64,000 bases of DNA from the NCBI RefSeq assembly GCF_000002985.6, contig NC_003283.11, positions 12,772,001-12,836,000 on the forward strand, written 5' to 3'. Within the stretch, counting starts at the first letter, position 1; every line of letters begins with the position of its first letter. Below are positions 50,865 through 63,149 of this stretch, one piece after another. This DNA comes from Caenorhabditis elegans (lineage: Eukaryota; Nematoda; Chromadorea; Rhabditida; Rhabditidae). The notes below the pieces were generated by a model that searched no databases, was not told the origin of the DNA, and saw only the letters and a program-made list of their open reading frames with translations. The position numbers were made by a program, and so were the translations under genes.

Positions 50865-51529
50865 TCAATGTGTTGTCAAGAAATCCATTAAAGTATCGTC
50901 ATCAACGGGGTCATCAATTTCCATGTTGTTGTTATTGTCTTCCATAACATCTATTTCCATGAAGTCTTAGAGTACTGACAATAGTTTATTTAGTAAATTA
51001 ATTTTTGAGAAAGTTTCTTGACACATTGCTTTGAGACTTTGATTAAATCACAAATGACTCACTATTATCATAATTTTCTATCCAAAATGTTGATTTCATT
51101 TCAATTTCCATTGAATCAGCTATTCCATTACATCCATCAGTTGGTTTACAAAATGGGACCAGTGGCCTCAATATCTGTATTTTCTTCCTTTTTTGTGAAA
51201 ATCGTACTTTTGAAAATACTAATGGATTCTCGTTCTGATCGAAATGAGGAAACTGTGCTGTTTTCTAAGAACACTTGAGACGTGGATTTTCTTTGTTGTT
51301 CTTAAATACGAAAATCAAATTTACTGACAAAATATCTAAAACTTACAATCACTTCGTTGCTGTAGGGATAATCACAAAAATTTGACATGATTTTCTGGTT
51401 TTCATTCTGAAAAACTGGGAGCATTTTAATTTGAAAAAAACGAACCGTAGTCTGCCCCAATTGATTTGTTGGTAAAGGAAGTGAATTAAAGCGACAAGGA
51501 ATACATTTATCTGTTGAAAGTGAATGCAT
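50865..51529 (-). CDS. Candidate small acidic protein gene, unrecognised
   Basis: A tentative multi-exon gene. The first exon from 51529 reads MHSLSTDKCIPCRFNSLPLP. A perfect 45-nt intron (GTTCGT...TTTTTCAG) then joins to NENQKIMSNFCDYPYSNEV, ending at a GTAAGT donor near 51348. Further open pieces are SFRSERESISIFKSTIF (about 51210-51250), DSMEIEMKSTFWIENYDN (about 51060-51115) and a last piece ending DPVDDDTLMDFLTTH with TGA at 50865-50867. The last junctions need weak splice sites (GTCCCA donor, TCTAAG acceptor). A Cys-Pro-Cys start and an acidic end are visible. No domain or function is assigned. The first two exons are better supported than the rest. Confidence 0.4.
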
Positions 51530-53044
51530 TTTTCTGGAAAGACGGAATAAATTGAAATTAAAACAATATTCAGTTAAAGGGAAACTGAATTATCCCAAAC
51601 CCGGGTTATTTCAAAACGGAATCTACATCTTACTTTAATTCTGATTGTCAGCCCTATAACAACTATTTCATCTATTCAAAAAGATACAAAAATAAACCAA
51701 TTAACATTACTTCGTAGATACCTCATCACATGACCACCCTCTCAAGTTGATATAATTAACTTTCTAAATTGACCAAAAGTGTTTGCTAATGTGTATAGGG
51801 TATAGTAAATAGGAAGGAGTTCGGAAGTTCGATGAGAGTAAATATCTTTTGTGAAATATCTATTGGAAATTAGCGGAAAAAAGATAAATTTTCTCCTGAA
51901 GTGCACAACTAATAACGAATATCTTAATGTGGAAATAAATCAAATCAAATCAATATACATCCCAATCATGACATCCAAGAACCCCACAAAAATATGTTCC
52001 TAAAAACTAACTGATAATTAATTTGAATGTTTCCAACAGAACCTTGCTCGCTTTTTGCACATTTTTCCACTTTGTTTCGCTCTACACGCTTGTATTTTTT
52101 TAATTAATTATATTTTTTCGGCCTCAATAAAAATTAAAATTCCAGATTGAACACATTTAATGTCAGAATATAATTACAGTACCTTTTTATGACAAAACAT
52201 ATTTCGGTATAATCTCAGATTTCCACTTCTTGTTTCATGGCCCAAGTTTTTCTCAATGCTCACTTGTAACGGAAAATGGAGTCAGTGAAGCTGTTCAATT
52301 CTAGATAATATGATGCTATCAAAGGTCTTAAAATTTAGATAAAATGATGAAAATGACGACATTAAAGTGTAGCCTTACTGAAAAAACCAATTATTGAACT
52401 TTAAGAAAAAAAACATTTTGGAAAATAAAGGTAATTCATTTTTCGTACACCTAAAATTTGAAAAACCGAAATTTCAGTGAGAACGTCTTCAACTGCATCA
52501 AAAAAATTGTGAAGAAAATCGAATTGAAAAGAGAGGCTAAATTGGCTTCATATCTTTAATTTAGCCGATTATACACGTCGGGCCAGTCTTTTTTAAATGA
52601 CTGTCATGGAGGACTTGATTTCAAGATTGGAAGTGATGAACTACAAAAAATATCAAACAATTTTTAACTGCATAAAAACGGTTTTTCTCCGGGATCAAAG
52701 ATGTTTTCGGTATCAAGTCACATTCATGGTTCATTAAAACATACTATTTTTCTAGTCTTAAAATGTAATCTGTATAATTTTATGTTGTTGATTGAACTCA
52801 TAATATGACAGGATTTTTTTTGTGATTTCTGTAATGAAGTACAGTCTTACACGAAAACTAGAGTAATACAAGTCATAAATTTTATTCGTCTTTTTTCCCG
52901 TAGTCCTTTCAATAATGTATGAAAAGCATTTACAAACTACAACTCTTTCAAAAACTAGAGTTCTTATCATACAAACCACACATTTTTTGCAGCTCTATAT
53001 AAACCAACTGATAATGAGGTTTTGTCTACTCTCATTACTCAATT
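51530..53044. other. Intergenic region upstream of UGT + strand 2
   Basis: AT-rich. No exon-like frames apart from a minus-strand frame at 52758-52979 that has no splice support. The right end carries the UGT core promoter. Confidence 0.45.
52963..53014 (+). promoter_or_regulatory. GATA and TATA elements of UGT + strand 2
   Basis: CTTATCA (TGATAAG on the other strand) at 52963-52969, TATATAAA at 52996-53003, and TGATAA at 53009-53014. They form a compact promoter directly before the ATG at 53045. Confidence 0.5.
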
Positions 53045-55273
53045 ATGAAATTTCCAATTTTCCTATTTTTGATTCTTGTGGAATTATGCTTTAGCTACAA
53101 GGTTCTAGTATTCAATCCAGCCTTTGGTGCCAGCCATGCAAATTTTCTTGGAAAGATTTCGGACATCCTAATTGATGCGGGTAATGACGTCACAATGCTT
53201 ATCCCTATTTTTGTCAATGGGAAAAAGGAACTTGTTGGATCAAAAAAAGTCAAAAAGATTATTCGAATTGATCAAGATCCTCGAATTGCTCAAATACACA
53301 AAGAAGGATCAACTGAAGAAATTATGAGAAAAACTATTTGGAAAATGGACTCGGCTATAACATCAATGTTTGGGGTAAGTGACTCTCTAAACTCTTTGTT
53401 TAGTATTCAATGTATTTTCAGTTTATTGGAAACTTCAGTAAAACTGCAGCGTATCAAACAGAATGTGAGTCAATTCACTTCTTGTGAAATCATATGCAAT
53501 ATTTTTTAGATATGTTCCAACAAACTGAACTGATCGAACAATTACGGAAGGAAAAATTCGATCTTGCCATCACAGAGTCACTTTTCTTAGGAGCATTCGG
53601 TAATTTTATACTGAAGGAATTATATATTTTTCATAATTTGATGCAGTCTGAAAAAAAAGCAGAATGTTTCACAAAATTACACATTTGAATATTTTCAGCA
53701 CTTTTCGATGAGATCGGAATTCGGTCTGTAATTAACGCTGATTCGACTCTATACATGGGAGGAATGAAAGGAGCTTTAGGAGAACCTGCTGCAATTTCTT
53801 ATTATCCAGGACTTTTCTCTTCAATTGACGACAAAATGAACTTTTTCGGAAGAGTCAAAAATGCGGTTGGGTATCTTTTTGGACTTTGGTTTAGTGTTCT
53901 GAAATATGATGACGAAATTGTCGCTTTTCCAAAAAGTTACAAAGGATCAAGAGATTGGAGAGAACATTTGAGCAATGTTGCATTCAATTTTATCAATTCA
54001 AATCAGTATATTGATTATGCTAGTCCAACTCTTCCAAAAACTGTTTTTGTCGGTGGAATGCAAGTAAATACAAAGAAAAGTGGAAAATCAACACTTTCAA
54101 AAGAATGGAATGATGTTCTTTCTCTGAGAAAAACAAATGTTCTAGTCTCTTTTGGCTCAAATGCTTATTCTTCTGATATGCCAGATGAATTCAAGTGAGT
54201 TCTAGAAAATTTCGATGTTTATATTTCTAAATTTAATTTTTTTTTAGAAAATCATTCTTGGAAGTATTTGCATCAATGCCGGAAACTACTTTTATTTGGA
54301 AGTACGAAGTGGCAAATGCAACGTTGGTAGATCATCTTCCAAATGTTAAACTGACTACTTGGATGCCACAAAATGATATTCTTGGTAAGTAATCGTTATT
54401 CCTCTATAGTTTCACAATTTTTCACATATAAAATTACAGCTGACGATCGACTAACCCTTTTCATAACTCACGGAGGGCTTGGAAGTTCTGTAGAGCTTGC
54501 TTATCAAGGGAAACCAGCAGTTGTTGTGAGTTTAAATGATATAGTTGGTCGCGAAGTAAAAGGAAACTTACTTCAATTTATCTATTAATTCTACGTTAAA
54601 AATACTAGATTTCCTTAGTTGTGCCTCTCTATTAGTATTCAACTTTTCATACTAAGAATATGCGACCATGTAATTAATTTTTATAAATGTTTCAAAATGC
54701 GAAAAGTCTCAAGTTTTCATAAAATCATATATGAGTCTTTGAGTTCTAAACATTTCAACAGTTGAGAAATGATATTTTCTTTATTACCACCGCTCCACTG
54801 CCGGCCACAATTAATACTGAAAGCATTTTTTTTAAAGTTTTACTTGACAGATCCCATTAATGGCTGATCAACCAAGAAATGCTCACATGCTCACACGACA
54901 CGGAGGTGCCCTTCAATTGGATAAAACCTGGTTGAATAATTCAGAAAAACTTAGAGAAGCCATACAGACCGTTTTGAATGATGTCAGTTACAAACACAAT
55001 GCAGAACGTCTCGCCAAAATTCTTGAAGATCAGCCACACAAACCGAAGGATGTGGTTCTGAAACATTGTGACTTTGCAGTCCAGTTTGGTCCATTAGATA
55101 CTTTGAATTCAGAAGGAAGATTATTAAATACTTTCCAATATTATTCTGTAGATATTGTTCTTGCTATTTTTGTTATTTTGTCTGTTATTTTGTTTGTAGT
55201 TTATCTTGTTATCAAACTTTTGTTCAGGTTTCTTGGAAGACTATTTTCGATTTCAAAGCGAAAAGTAGATTAG
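53045..55273 (+). CDS. UDP-glucuronosyltransferase, plus-strand cluster gene 2
   Basis: Seven exons in phase: 53045-53374, 53422-53464, 53510-53599, 53699-54194, 54248-54384, 54440-54525, 54851-55273, giving 534 residues. Same architecture as its neighbours: signal peptide, YKVLVFNPAFGASHANFLGK, WMPQNDIL, FITHGGLGSSVELAYQGKPAVV, ADQPRNAHMLTRHGG, membrane span and a KRKVD ER-retrieval tail. Exons 1 and 2 of the neighbours are fused here: the reading passes straight from AGNDV to TMLIP with no intron, a clean intron loss. The last intron (54526-54850) is expanded to 325 nt. It appears intact. Confidence 0.92.
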
Positions 55274-55834
55274 GTTTGGTGATCTCTTGAACTAAATTGT
55301 TTCAATAATTTTAAAAACTGTGTTGTACTTTGCACGCTTACGATTTTTGAATCACACGATATTAAAGAAATTTTAATGTTGAAACTGGTGACTCGCATAT
55401 GTATGTGCACTTTAATAAAACATAAACGTATTAACTATTAAATTAATTGTTATGTCACAAAAAAATCAGACATGTAATATAAACAAAAAAGGAATTTTCA
55501 AAAATTCGATTCGAAAACTATTATTTATCAAGATATTCTGTTTGAATTTTTCAATATTCATTCTAAAGAAGAAGCAATACTTTAAAAAAACTTCTAGATG
55601 GTCGGATAGAAGCCATAAATTTTGTGAAAACCGTTCTCTGAGCTGTCCGGGAAACGCTTCACCGTTTTCCAGTTAATTGTCCAAAGTCAAAAATGCACTT
55701 AACAGAGTATGAAACAAAAAAAAACGTCAAAGTCATCAGTACACCTTTCCGTGTTATCAATTCAGTTTGGTCAGTCCTATAAACGTTTCAATCGTACTCT
55801 TGTGCAAATACTTACTGCTAAACAAAAAAAAATA
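55274..55834. other. Spacer between UGTs + strand 2 and 3
   Basis: 3' flank and promoter. TTATCA (TGATAA on the other strand) is at 55754-55759 and TATAAA at 55778-55783, close to the ATG at 55835. The + frame at 55452-55676 has no support. Confidence 0.45.
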
Positions 55835-58058
55835 ATGAAATTACCTTTTCTACTGACACTATTATTACTTGAACTTGTATGTTCCTACAAGGTCCTAGTA
55901 TTCAATCCAGCGTTCGGAGCAAGTCATTCGAATTTTTTAGGGAAAATTTCCGATATTCTTATTGATGCAGGTCACGATGTGGTGAGTTTTCTACATTCTA
56001 TTTTTCGGCATGATTTGTTATTTTTCAGACAATGCTAATTCCTGTTTGCATGGAATCGAAAAAGGATTTAGTTGGTTCCAAAAAAGTTAAGAAAATCATA
56101 AGAATTGATCAAGAACCACGTAGTAAGTTAATGCAAGAAGAAGCGAAAACGGAAGAAATGATAAAGAAGCAAATATGGAAACTTGATGCAGATATTACTA
56201 TTTTCTTTTCGGTAAGTGCTCGATTCGTTTTTTAATTGACAATTTTCAGTTTAGATGATCAAAAACTTCAGTATTGCCAGTGGTTATCAGTGTGAAAGTG
56301 AGTTTCAATACTGAAATCACGGGCACTTGTGAGACCTAATAACTTTGGTGGAAATTTGCCACGTGTTTTTATAGATACGCTTGAGAGTAAATGTGTTGTG
56401 TTGCAAGAGTTTTTTTTTTCGAACTAAACTAAATATTAAAGTTTTTTCTCTGTTGTACAAGGAATATTTGGGGTCATTTAAAGCAGTTTAGAGCAACACA
56501 ACCACCTTTAACTGCCCGAGGTTTTATTTTCCAAACGAATCGTTTATATTTCAGATATTTTCAAGCAAACAGCTATCTTGGAACAATTGAGAAATGAACA
56601 TTTTGATTTGGGAATAACAGAATCTCTGTTTATTTGTGGATTTCGTAAGTATTGTAAGAAAACATGAGGTGTAACTCATATTTTATTTAAGCTCTTCTCG
56701 ACTCGATTGGTGTGAAAACAATAATCAATGCAGATTCAGTACTTTATCTAGATGTCGTTAAACATGCTCTTGGTGAACCAGCATCAACTAGTTACTATCC
56801 TGGAGTTTATGCAAAAAACATAGACAGAATGAGTTTTCGAGAAAGAGTACGGAATTTATTTGGAATGGCATTCTCTTGGTATTTTTCGTGGACAAGATTT
56901 CAAGGAGAACTAGAAGCAATTAAGCCATACTATAATAAATCGTTAACATGGGAAGATCATATTAATGGAGCAGCTTATTATTTCATAAATTCAAATCAAT
57001 ATTTGGATTATCCAAGTCCAACTCTCCCAAAAACAGTTTTTATTGGTGGAATGCAAGTAAATACGAATAAGCATGGAAAAGTTAAACTGGAAAAGGAATG
57101 GGATGATTTATTGAATTTGCGAAAACAAAATGTTCTTGTGTCATTTGGATCAAATGCTTTCTCATGTGATATGCCAGATGAGTTCAAGTAAAGTTTCATG
57201 CCAGTTTTAAGTAGTTCATAACAATTTTTACAGAGAATCGTTTTTAAAAGTTTTTGCATCGATGCCGGAAACCACTTTTATTTGGAAATATGAACAAGAA
57301 AATGCAACGTTAGCAGATCAACTTTCGAATGTCAAATTGACTACTTGGATGCCACAAAATGATATTCTTGGTAAGTTAAGTTACACAATCTTGACCTAAC
57401 TATAAGAGTCAAAACTACCTGGTTTATTTCTGATCTGCTAAGCTAAACTTAAAGTTAAGCTCACCAAAGTTAGTGTGCAAATGATAAAATCTGCATATTT
57501 CAGCGGATGAACGATTAACACTTTTTGTCACTCACGGAGGTCTTGGAAGTTCAATGGAATTGGCATATCAAGGGAAACCAGCAGTTGTTGTATGTTGATT
57601 CTATTAATTTAAATTTTACTTATTCTCTTTTTTAGATTCCACTAATGGCTGATCAACCGAGAAATGCACTAATGCTCACAAGACACGGTGGTGCTCTTCA
57701 ATTGGATAAAACTTTTTTGAATAATTCAGAAAAAATTAGAGAAGCCATACAGACTGTTATGGAAAATCCGAGCTACAAGAAAAATGCAGAAAAATTGGCA
57801 AATATACTTTCTTCACAGCCTCATCAACCAAAAGACGTTGTTCTGAAACATTGTGATTTTGCAGTCAAACATGGAGATTTGAAAACTTTAAACTCAGAAG
57901 GCAGACATTTAAATGTGTTCCAATATTACTCGATTGATATTGCTTTAGCTGCTGGACTATTTCTTGTAACAATTATTTCATTTATCATTTTTACAATAAT
58001 TTTCGTATTCAAGAAGGTCTATTTTATGTGCCGATCGGATAAACAGAAAGTTGAATAG
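55835..58058 (+). CDS. UDP-glucuronosyltransferase, plus-strand cluster gene 3
   Basis: Eight exons in phase: 55835-55981, 56029-56211, 56255-56297, 56555-56644, 56692-57187, 57234-57370, 57504-57589, 57636-58058, giving 534 residues. The acceptor at 56254 (TTTAG) was chosen over TTTTCAG five bases upstream because only it keeps the frame open. Features are a signal peptide, YKVLVFNPAFGASHSNFLGK, WMPQNDILAD, FVTHGGLGSSMELAYQGKPAVV, ADQPRNALMLTRHGG, a C-terminal membrane span and KQKVE. Closest to plus-strand gene 2 by eye, for example in the nearly shared HGGALQLDKT segment, so a recent tandem duplicate. It appears intact. Confidence 0.92.
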
Positions 58059-58864
58059 ATTTAAATTATTTTCAAAATATCTGTATTAATGAATAAACTA
58101 TTTAATGTCTCACATTTCAATCTTACTCCCTCATTTTCTGCCCCGGATTAAATCTGAAATAGTGTTTTTTGCTCATGTGATTTTTCCACTTGAAATGTTG
58201 TTTATGCGCACCAATGTTTCAGCTGATTTTCTTTATTTTTGAACTACTGAACTCAGATCAGGCTAGAAACTTTCACACCTTATGAATCATTTCACGCTCT
58301 CATGATATCTGCAGTAGTTAATCTATAACCAGCAACAATCAAAAATGGGATTATTGAATTCAATTTACGCACACCTTTTTGCATACATGTTTACTTTCAA
58401 ATCTTTTGAAGGGTCATTGTTTCAACTTTTTTATTACATTTTTCTATTTTGATTGTTTCATTTGTTTATTGAATTGCTTTATAAATGCACATTCTATGTA
58501 ATATTCGATGGACTTTTTTCATATTAGATAGAACAAACAGAAAAATGTGAAAGTTGTTTAATCATTATTCGTAGTATTTTTTAATTATTCCGGTTGGTGT
58601 TTGCATCGCTTGACTTCACTCATTTATTATTTCAATTAATTTGTGAAAATTCTTCATTGTTCATAAAATCTGGCACCAAGCGCATAGGCACGATAGAATA
58701 AATGCCGATGTTGTTGAAAGTTCACAAATGCCCTAACAATATCGATTTTCAAAAATTTTCTTTCAAATTGTATGTCATTTATTTTTAAAATAACAATAAT
58801 TTTAGGTAATACATACCCTGTGTCTAACATATAAATCGAAATTTATTGCAATTGCAAAATCAAT
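58059..58864. other. Spacer between UGT cluster and helicase gene
   Basis: AATAAA at about 58091-58096 fits the UGT poly(A) signal. The rest is AT-rich upstream sequence of the helicase gene. No other feature was seen. Confidence 0.45.
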
Positions 58865-61800
58865 ATGATTTCAGTTAACCAGGTAAGTAAGCATCGTTAA
58901 AAACTTTCAAAAATTTCCAAAAATTTTACATTTTCTTAATTCTGACTACTTCATATTTTAGTTCTACGACAAAGAATATCTTGCTCTTGAAACCAGTTCG
59001 AATGCATTTACGGACTTCTATTGCAAACTACAAAATGAATGTGATCAATTTAAGAGAAAGAAATCAAGAGGGCCTCTTTCTGATGTCCAGAAAGAGTTGA
59101 GAAATTACAAACACACTGATGGCATTGCATTTGCTGCAAGATCGCGAAGTTGGACATTGAAAAACTCCAACCCAGTATTACCACGTAATCGTTTAAACAA
59201 AGTTGCAACTTCAAAACAGCAGAAGGGAGTACGAGCATATTATCGAGTCTTGGCAGAAAACAATAAAAAATACATTCTAATTGCATGCCACGTCAACATG
59301 CACGGATTTCATCGAGGAGATCTACGATTTGTAGAAGTAAACGATCGAACGATTGCAAAGGGGTTCGAGAACTTCAGTGTCATCGGGAGACTTTTTACTG
59401 GAGATGTCGTTGCTGTGACCAGTCTTGCCATAAAATCAAAGTCACCATTGATTTTTCCAAATGTTGATAATGTTCATCCAGATGGGAATTGTATATGGGA
59501 AGTCAAGGAAATGACAGTTCTAACACGGAAGGATATATGCGATGCCAATTTTGCTACATTGGAAAATGGAACCGCCATTTTGGAAGGTTATGGAGAAGCT
59601 ATGAATGTGGATAATGAGAGGAACAAGAACGTGCGTCTTCCAACTGATAAGATGTATTCAGGTAAAGCATTTTTCCCTGAGAAAATGGTAGTGAATTTCA
59701 CTGAAGATTTTCATAACAGCTACTGGGAAGACCTAATTGCTCTCTCGGCAAAAATGATCTCGTATCCGAATTCACTTGGAACTGTGTTTTCTTATTCTTT
59801 ATCTGAAACACAGACGAGACTTCTAGAGATTGGAACCAAAGCTTTCGATACAGAAACATTTCTTTCATATCCAAAGCAGAGGGATGAAATTGTAGAGAAA
59901 TGTGTCAGAATGGGTGCTTCTGCCGTGCAAGCTGTACTCAATGGAAGATTTGACGCAAGAGGATTTCAAATTAAAGATATTATACGGAAAGATTTTATAG
60001 TTCAATTTTCCATTGCAAACCCTGCAGAAAGACCAACTGAAGGACGTTGGAACAACAATATGCGAGTAATGTTGAATGGAGGTGGAGAGTTATTGACAGG
60101 CGTTATTGAAACTGTACTTGTATCTGATAGAAGAAATCTTCAAATTGTTGTTCGAATTCCAAGTAATTCGCCAAAAAACATTGATTTCAGTAATAAATGG
60201 GTTGTGCATCAACAGGAATCTCCGTTGGTTCCGATTTGTGAAATCGGATTTTTCAAAAAGATGCATGCAACCAGCAATGGAAGAAGAACAATCGAGACCT
60301 TGTATGGTGGACCTCCGATTCAAATAAATCGAAAAGATTGGCAATCCGAATTTGTGTTTCCTGCTAAACAACCAATTGCTCTGAATGAATTCCAAAATCA
60401 GTACGTAAGATTAATTCTTGCAGACGTGCCATTAGTAATTGGAAATTCGCCATTCGGATGTGGAAAATCAATGACAATCGTGACAGCTGCAATCGAAATT
60501 CATAAACGGAATAATCGATACAATAAGTATGGGAAAAAGCAACTATTGATTACTCAGAGCAATAACGCCGGAGTCAGTTTAGTTGAAATTTCTCAAAAAA
60601 TAGTTGGAAATTCCATTAAATTTCTTCGATATGTAAGTGAACCTAATTGGAACTTACTTCCCGACTCGTCAAGAACTGTTATTGATATGCCTGTTCTTAT
60701 GAAACACTATTTCGTTGGATGGGCATTGGGAACAGTATTTGGAATAGAGCAAACGAAGCATTTGACAGATGAAATGAAGAGGGCAATTGTCAGAAAAGTT
60801 ATTCAAGATTTTACTACTCCAGAAAAACTTCAAGGAGAGGCTAAAACAATTTATGAAAATATGGAAACGATGCATAAAGAACAAATACCATTGTTAGAAA
60901 TTTTGATTGAAGCATTTTTTGTGATTTACAATCCAGATGTTATTGTATCTACCGCAGATTCATATAAATGTTTAGTGAAGTTGGATATCCTCAAACATGT
61001 GTCCAATATTCAAATCGATGAAGCCAGCCAGCTACCTGAATACACATTAATCTACCTTCTTCAAAAGTTCCCTAATTCTGGTTTTGGTCTTGTTGGAGAT
61101 ATTAAACAATTACCACCCCACTGTGATAGTGCATTGAGTGGACTTCTCAAGAAATATGGAATTGGAAATACCATGGAAAGAGCTGCCCGTGCAGATGTTC
61201 CCACAATCTGATCTTCTGCATGTTTATAGATGCCACCCTACAACTACACATTTGCTTAGTCGGCTCTTCTATGAAAATCAATTGATTTCTGGAGTTTACA
61301 GTAATGAAAGAAATGAATTTATGAGAATGCGATCGGATATATGGCCAAATCTGAACTTCTCGATTCTTTTTTTGAACCATACATCACATGGGAGTCGAAT
61401 GGGAACTTCCGTCGTTAATCAATCCGAAAAACGACATGTTCTAAAAGTTGTCGAACTATTAACCAACAAAGTCAATGGATACTGTTTACCAGAATCAGAC
61501 ATTGGTGTAATTTCTTTATATAAAGCACAAACCTCATTGCTCACTGAAGCTTTAAGGGGGAAAAATGTGAAATGTGGAACTGTGGATGCATTTCAAGGAT
61601 CTGAACGTGAAGTTATAATTGTTTGTTGTACAAACAATAAGGCTACTCATTTTATGCAAAATGAAGGTCGCGTTAATGTTGCAATGTCCAGAGCCCGCCA
61701 GGCCACTATAATTATTGGAAATGTTCAACAACTGAGAGAAGCGGAATATTGGAAAACTATCATTGAAGTTGCAGACAAAAACATATGTTATATAGATAAG

Positions 61801-62438
61801 GTTAGTTGGGGTTTGTACAAGTCTATAGTTGGAAAATTGTTGTTATGTTTTTTTAGATATCATCGATTACCGGAAGTGACTTTCTCAATGTTGGTTCTGG
61901 TTCTATAAATAATGAGGTATCAGAAAACTATCTTTTAAGGAAATGTTTCCCAGTTAAAAGTGGAAAATTGAACGTCCAGTTTCTATATTATGTTCTAAAT
62001 AATTTTTTTAAAGACTCCGGACGTTTCAGTCCAGTTTGCCAGACTTAATTCCTTCGAGCCTCATCTCCATTTTTTGAAATGAAAATCTAATAATTTAACC
62101 AACATTATGAAACCCTGCAAAGGCAAAATTGTTGTTTTCAGAATGAAGAAAAGGCCAATAATAAAAAAAATGTTGCTAAAGAAGTTCAACTAGAAACGAA
62201 AAATCAGAATCGAGATGATCAACGTCGTGAAACACTGGAAAACGAAAATCAAAAACTGCAAACGCAGGTAATTGTTTTTTTTTTCAATTTAATATTTTTG
62301 ATACTATACTTGTGAGTATAATTTTGAAAAATTTAGGACAACGAGGAATATCGAGTTATTCCGAGGAAAAATAGAAATGGGATTTCCGACAGAAAACTAA
62401 AGAAAAAACCACCAACTATATCGATAAAATTGATTTAA
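58865..62438 (+). CDS. UPF1-like superfamily 1 helicase, with a net 1-nt shift in the core
   Basis: Exons: 58865-58882, 58962-61193, a shift, 61195-61800, 61857-61916, 62142-62267, 62337-62438, about 1,047 residues. The first ~490 residues are a novel-looking N-terminal region. The SF1 core then has Walker A GNSPFGCGKSMT (about residue 500), motif II IQIDEASQLPEY (about 692), motif III VGDIKQLPPH (about 719), motif IV region LLHVYRCHPTT, motif V VDAFQGSEREVIIVCCTN and motif VI GRVNVAMSRARQATIIIGN. This fits the UPF1/Sen1/MOV10-type 5'-3' RNA or DNA helicases. Between GIGNTMERAARA and MFPQSDLLHVYRCHP the frame changes by one base at 61194 with coding on both sides. A 43-nt intron (61138-61180) could bridge it but would delete the conserved TMERA segment. 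The C-terminus is charged and Gln/Asn/Lys-rich. Confidence 0.8.
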
Positions 62439-62825
62439 TATTTTTTAAAAATTTATTTGTTTGTTTCGGAGTTCGTTCAACTAATTAGTTCAATTTTCTG
62501 AAATTGATTGTACACAATTTTATAAATTTGAAAGTTGTTGAAAAGTTTGAATTTTTATTTCAAAATTGTTTGAATTCAGTGAAATGTTATAATCAAAACA
62601 ATTAATTTGTCAATGTCAATGTAATTTGACAAATGTCAATGTCGGACATCAATAGGTATATTTCAATATTACTAAATAATAGCCAAAATGATGAATTCTA
62701 GCATCTTTTACAGGAAAAATTAGTTATTTAATTAACAGCCAACAATTCTTGTGTATTTTCGCTGAACTTCTAAAAATTACAAAACAATTAAAACCAAATT
62801 TAAAATAATGTATTTATTTGAATAT

Positions 62826-62860
62826 CTGGAAAAATTCACTTTGAACAGCTTGAACTACAT
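62826..62860 (+). repeat. Direct repeat, copy 1 (35 bp)
   Basis: Begins CTGGAAAAATTCACTTTGAA and ends TTGAACTACAT. Identical over 35 bases to 63115-63149. Confidence 0.85.
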
Positions 62861-63114
62861 CTTCAAATCGAACTCATGTGCCAATAATCAAAAAACTTGG
62901 TAAGCTCCTCAAATGTTAAATAACTTCAAAAATTGTTCTTATCAATTGACTTTTTTTTCTTTTTGAACATTTTTTTGAATGTGGGAAACGATTATTTATC
63001 GATTCTTCCATGCAACTGTCTCTTTTTATAAATCATTGCACTTTTTCCCTCTTTCGAGGCCCTTGCTAATACTAAAACGTCCACTAACTTTTCATTGTTG
63101 GCACCCAGTCTATG

Positions 63115-63149
63115 CTGGAAAAATTCACTTTGAACAGCTTGAACTACAT
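63115..63149 (+). repeat. Direct repeat, copy 2 (35 bp)
   Basis: Second identical copy, 289 bp after the first. A poly-T run and GAAGATGTAG follow; this partly mirrors the ACTACATCTTC at the end of copy 1, so the two copies differ in what lies beyond. Confidence 0.85.
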
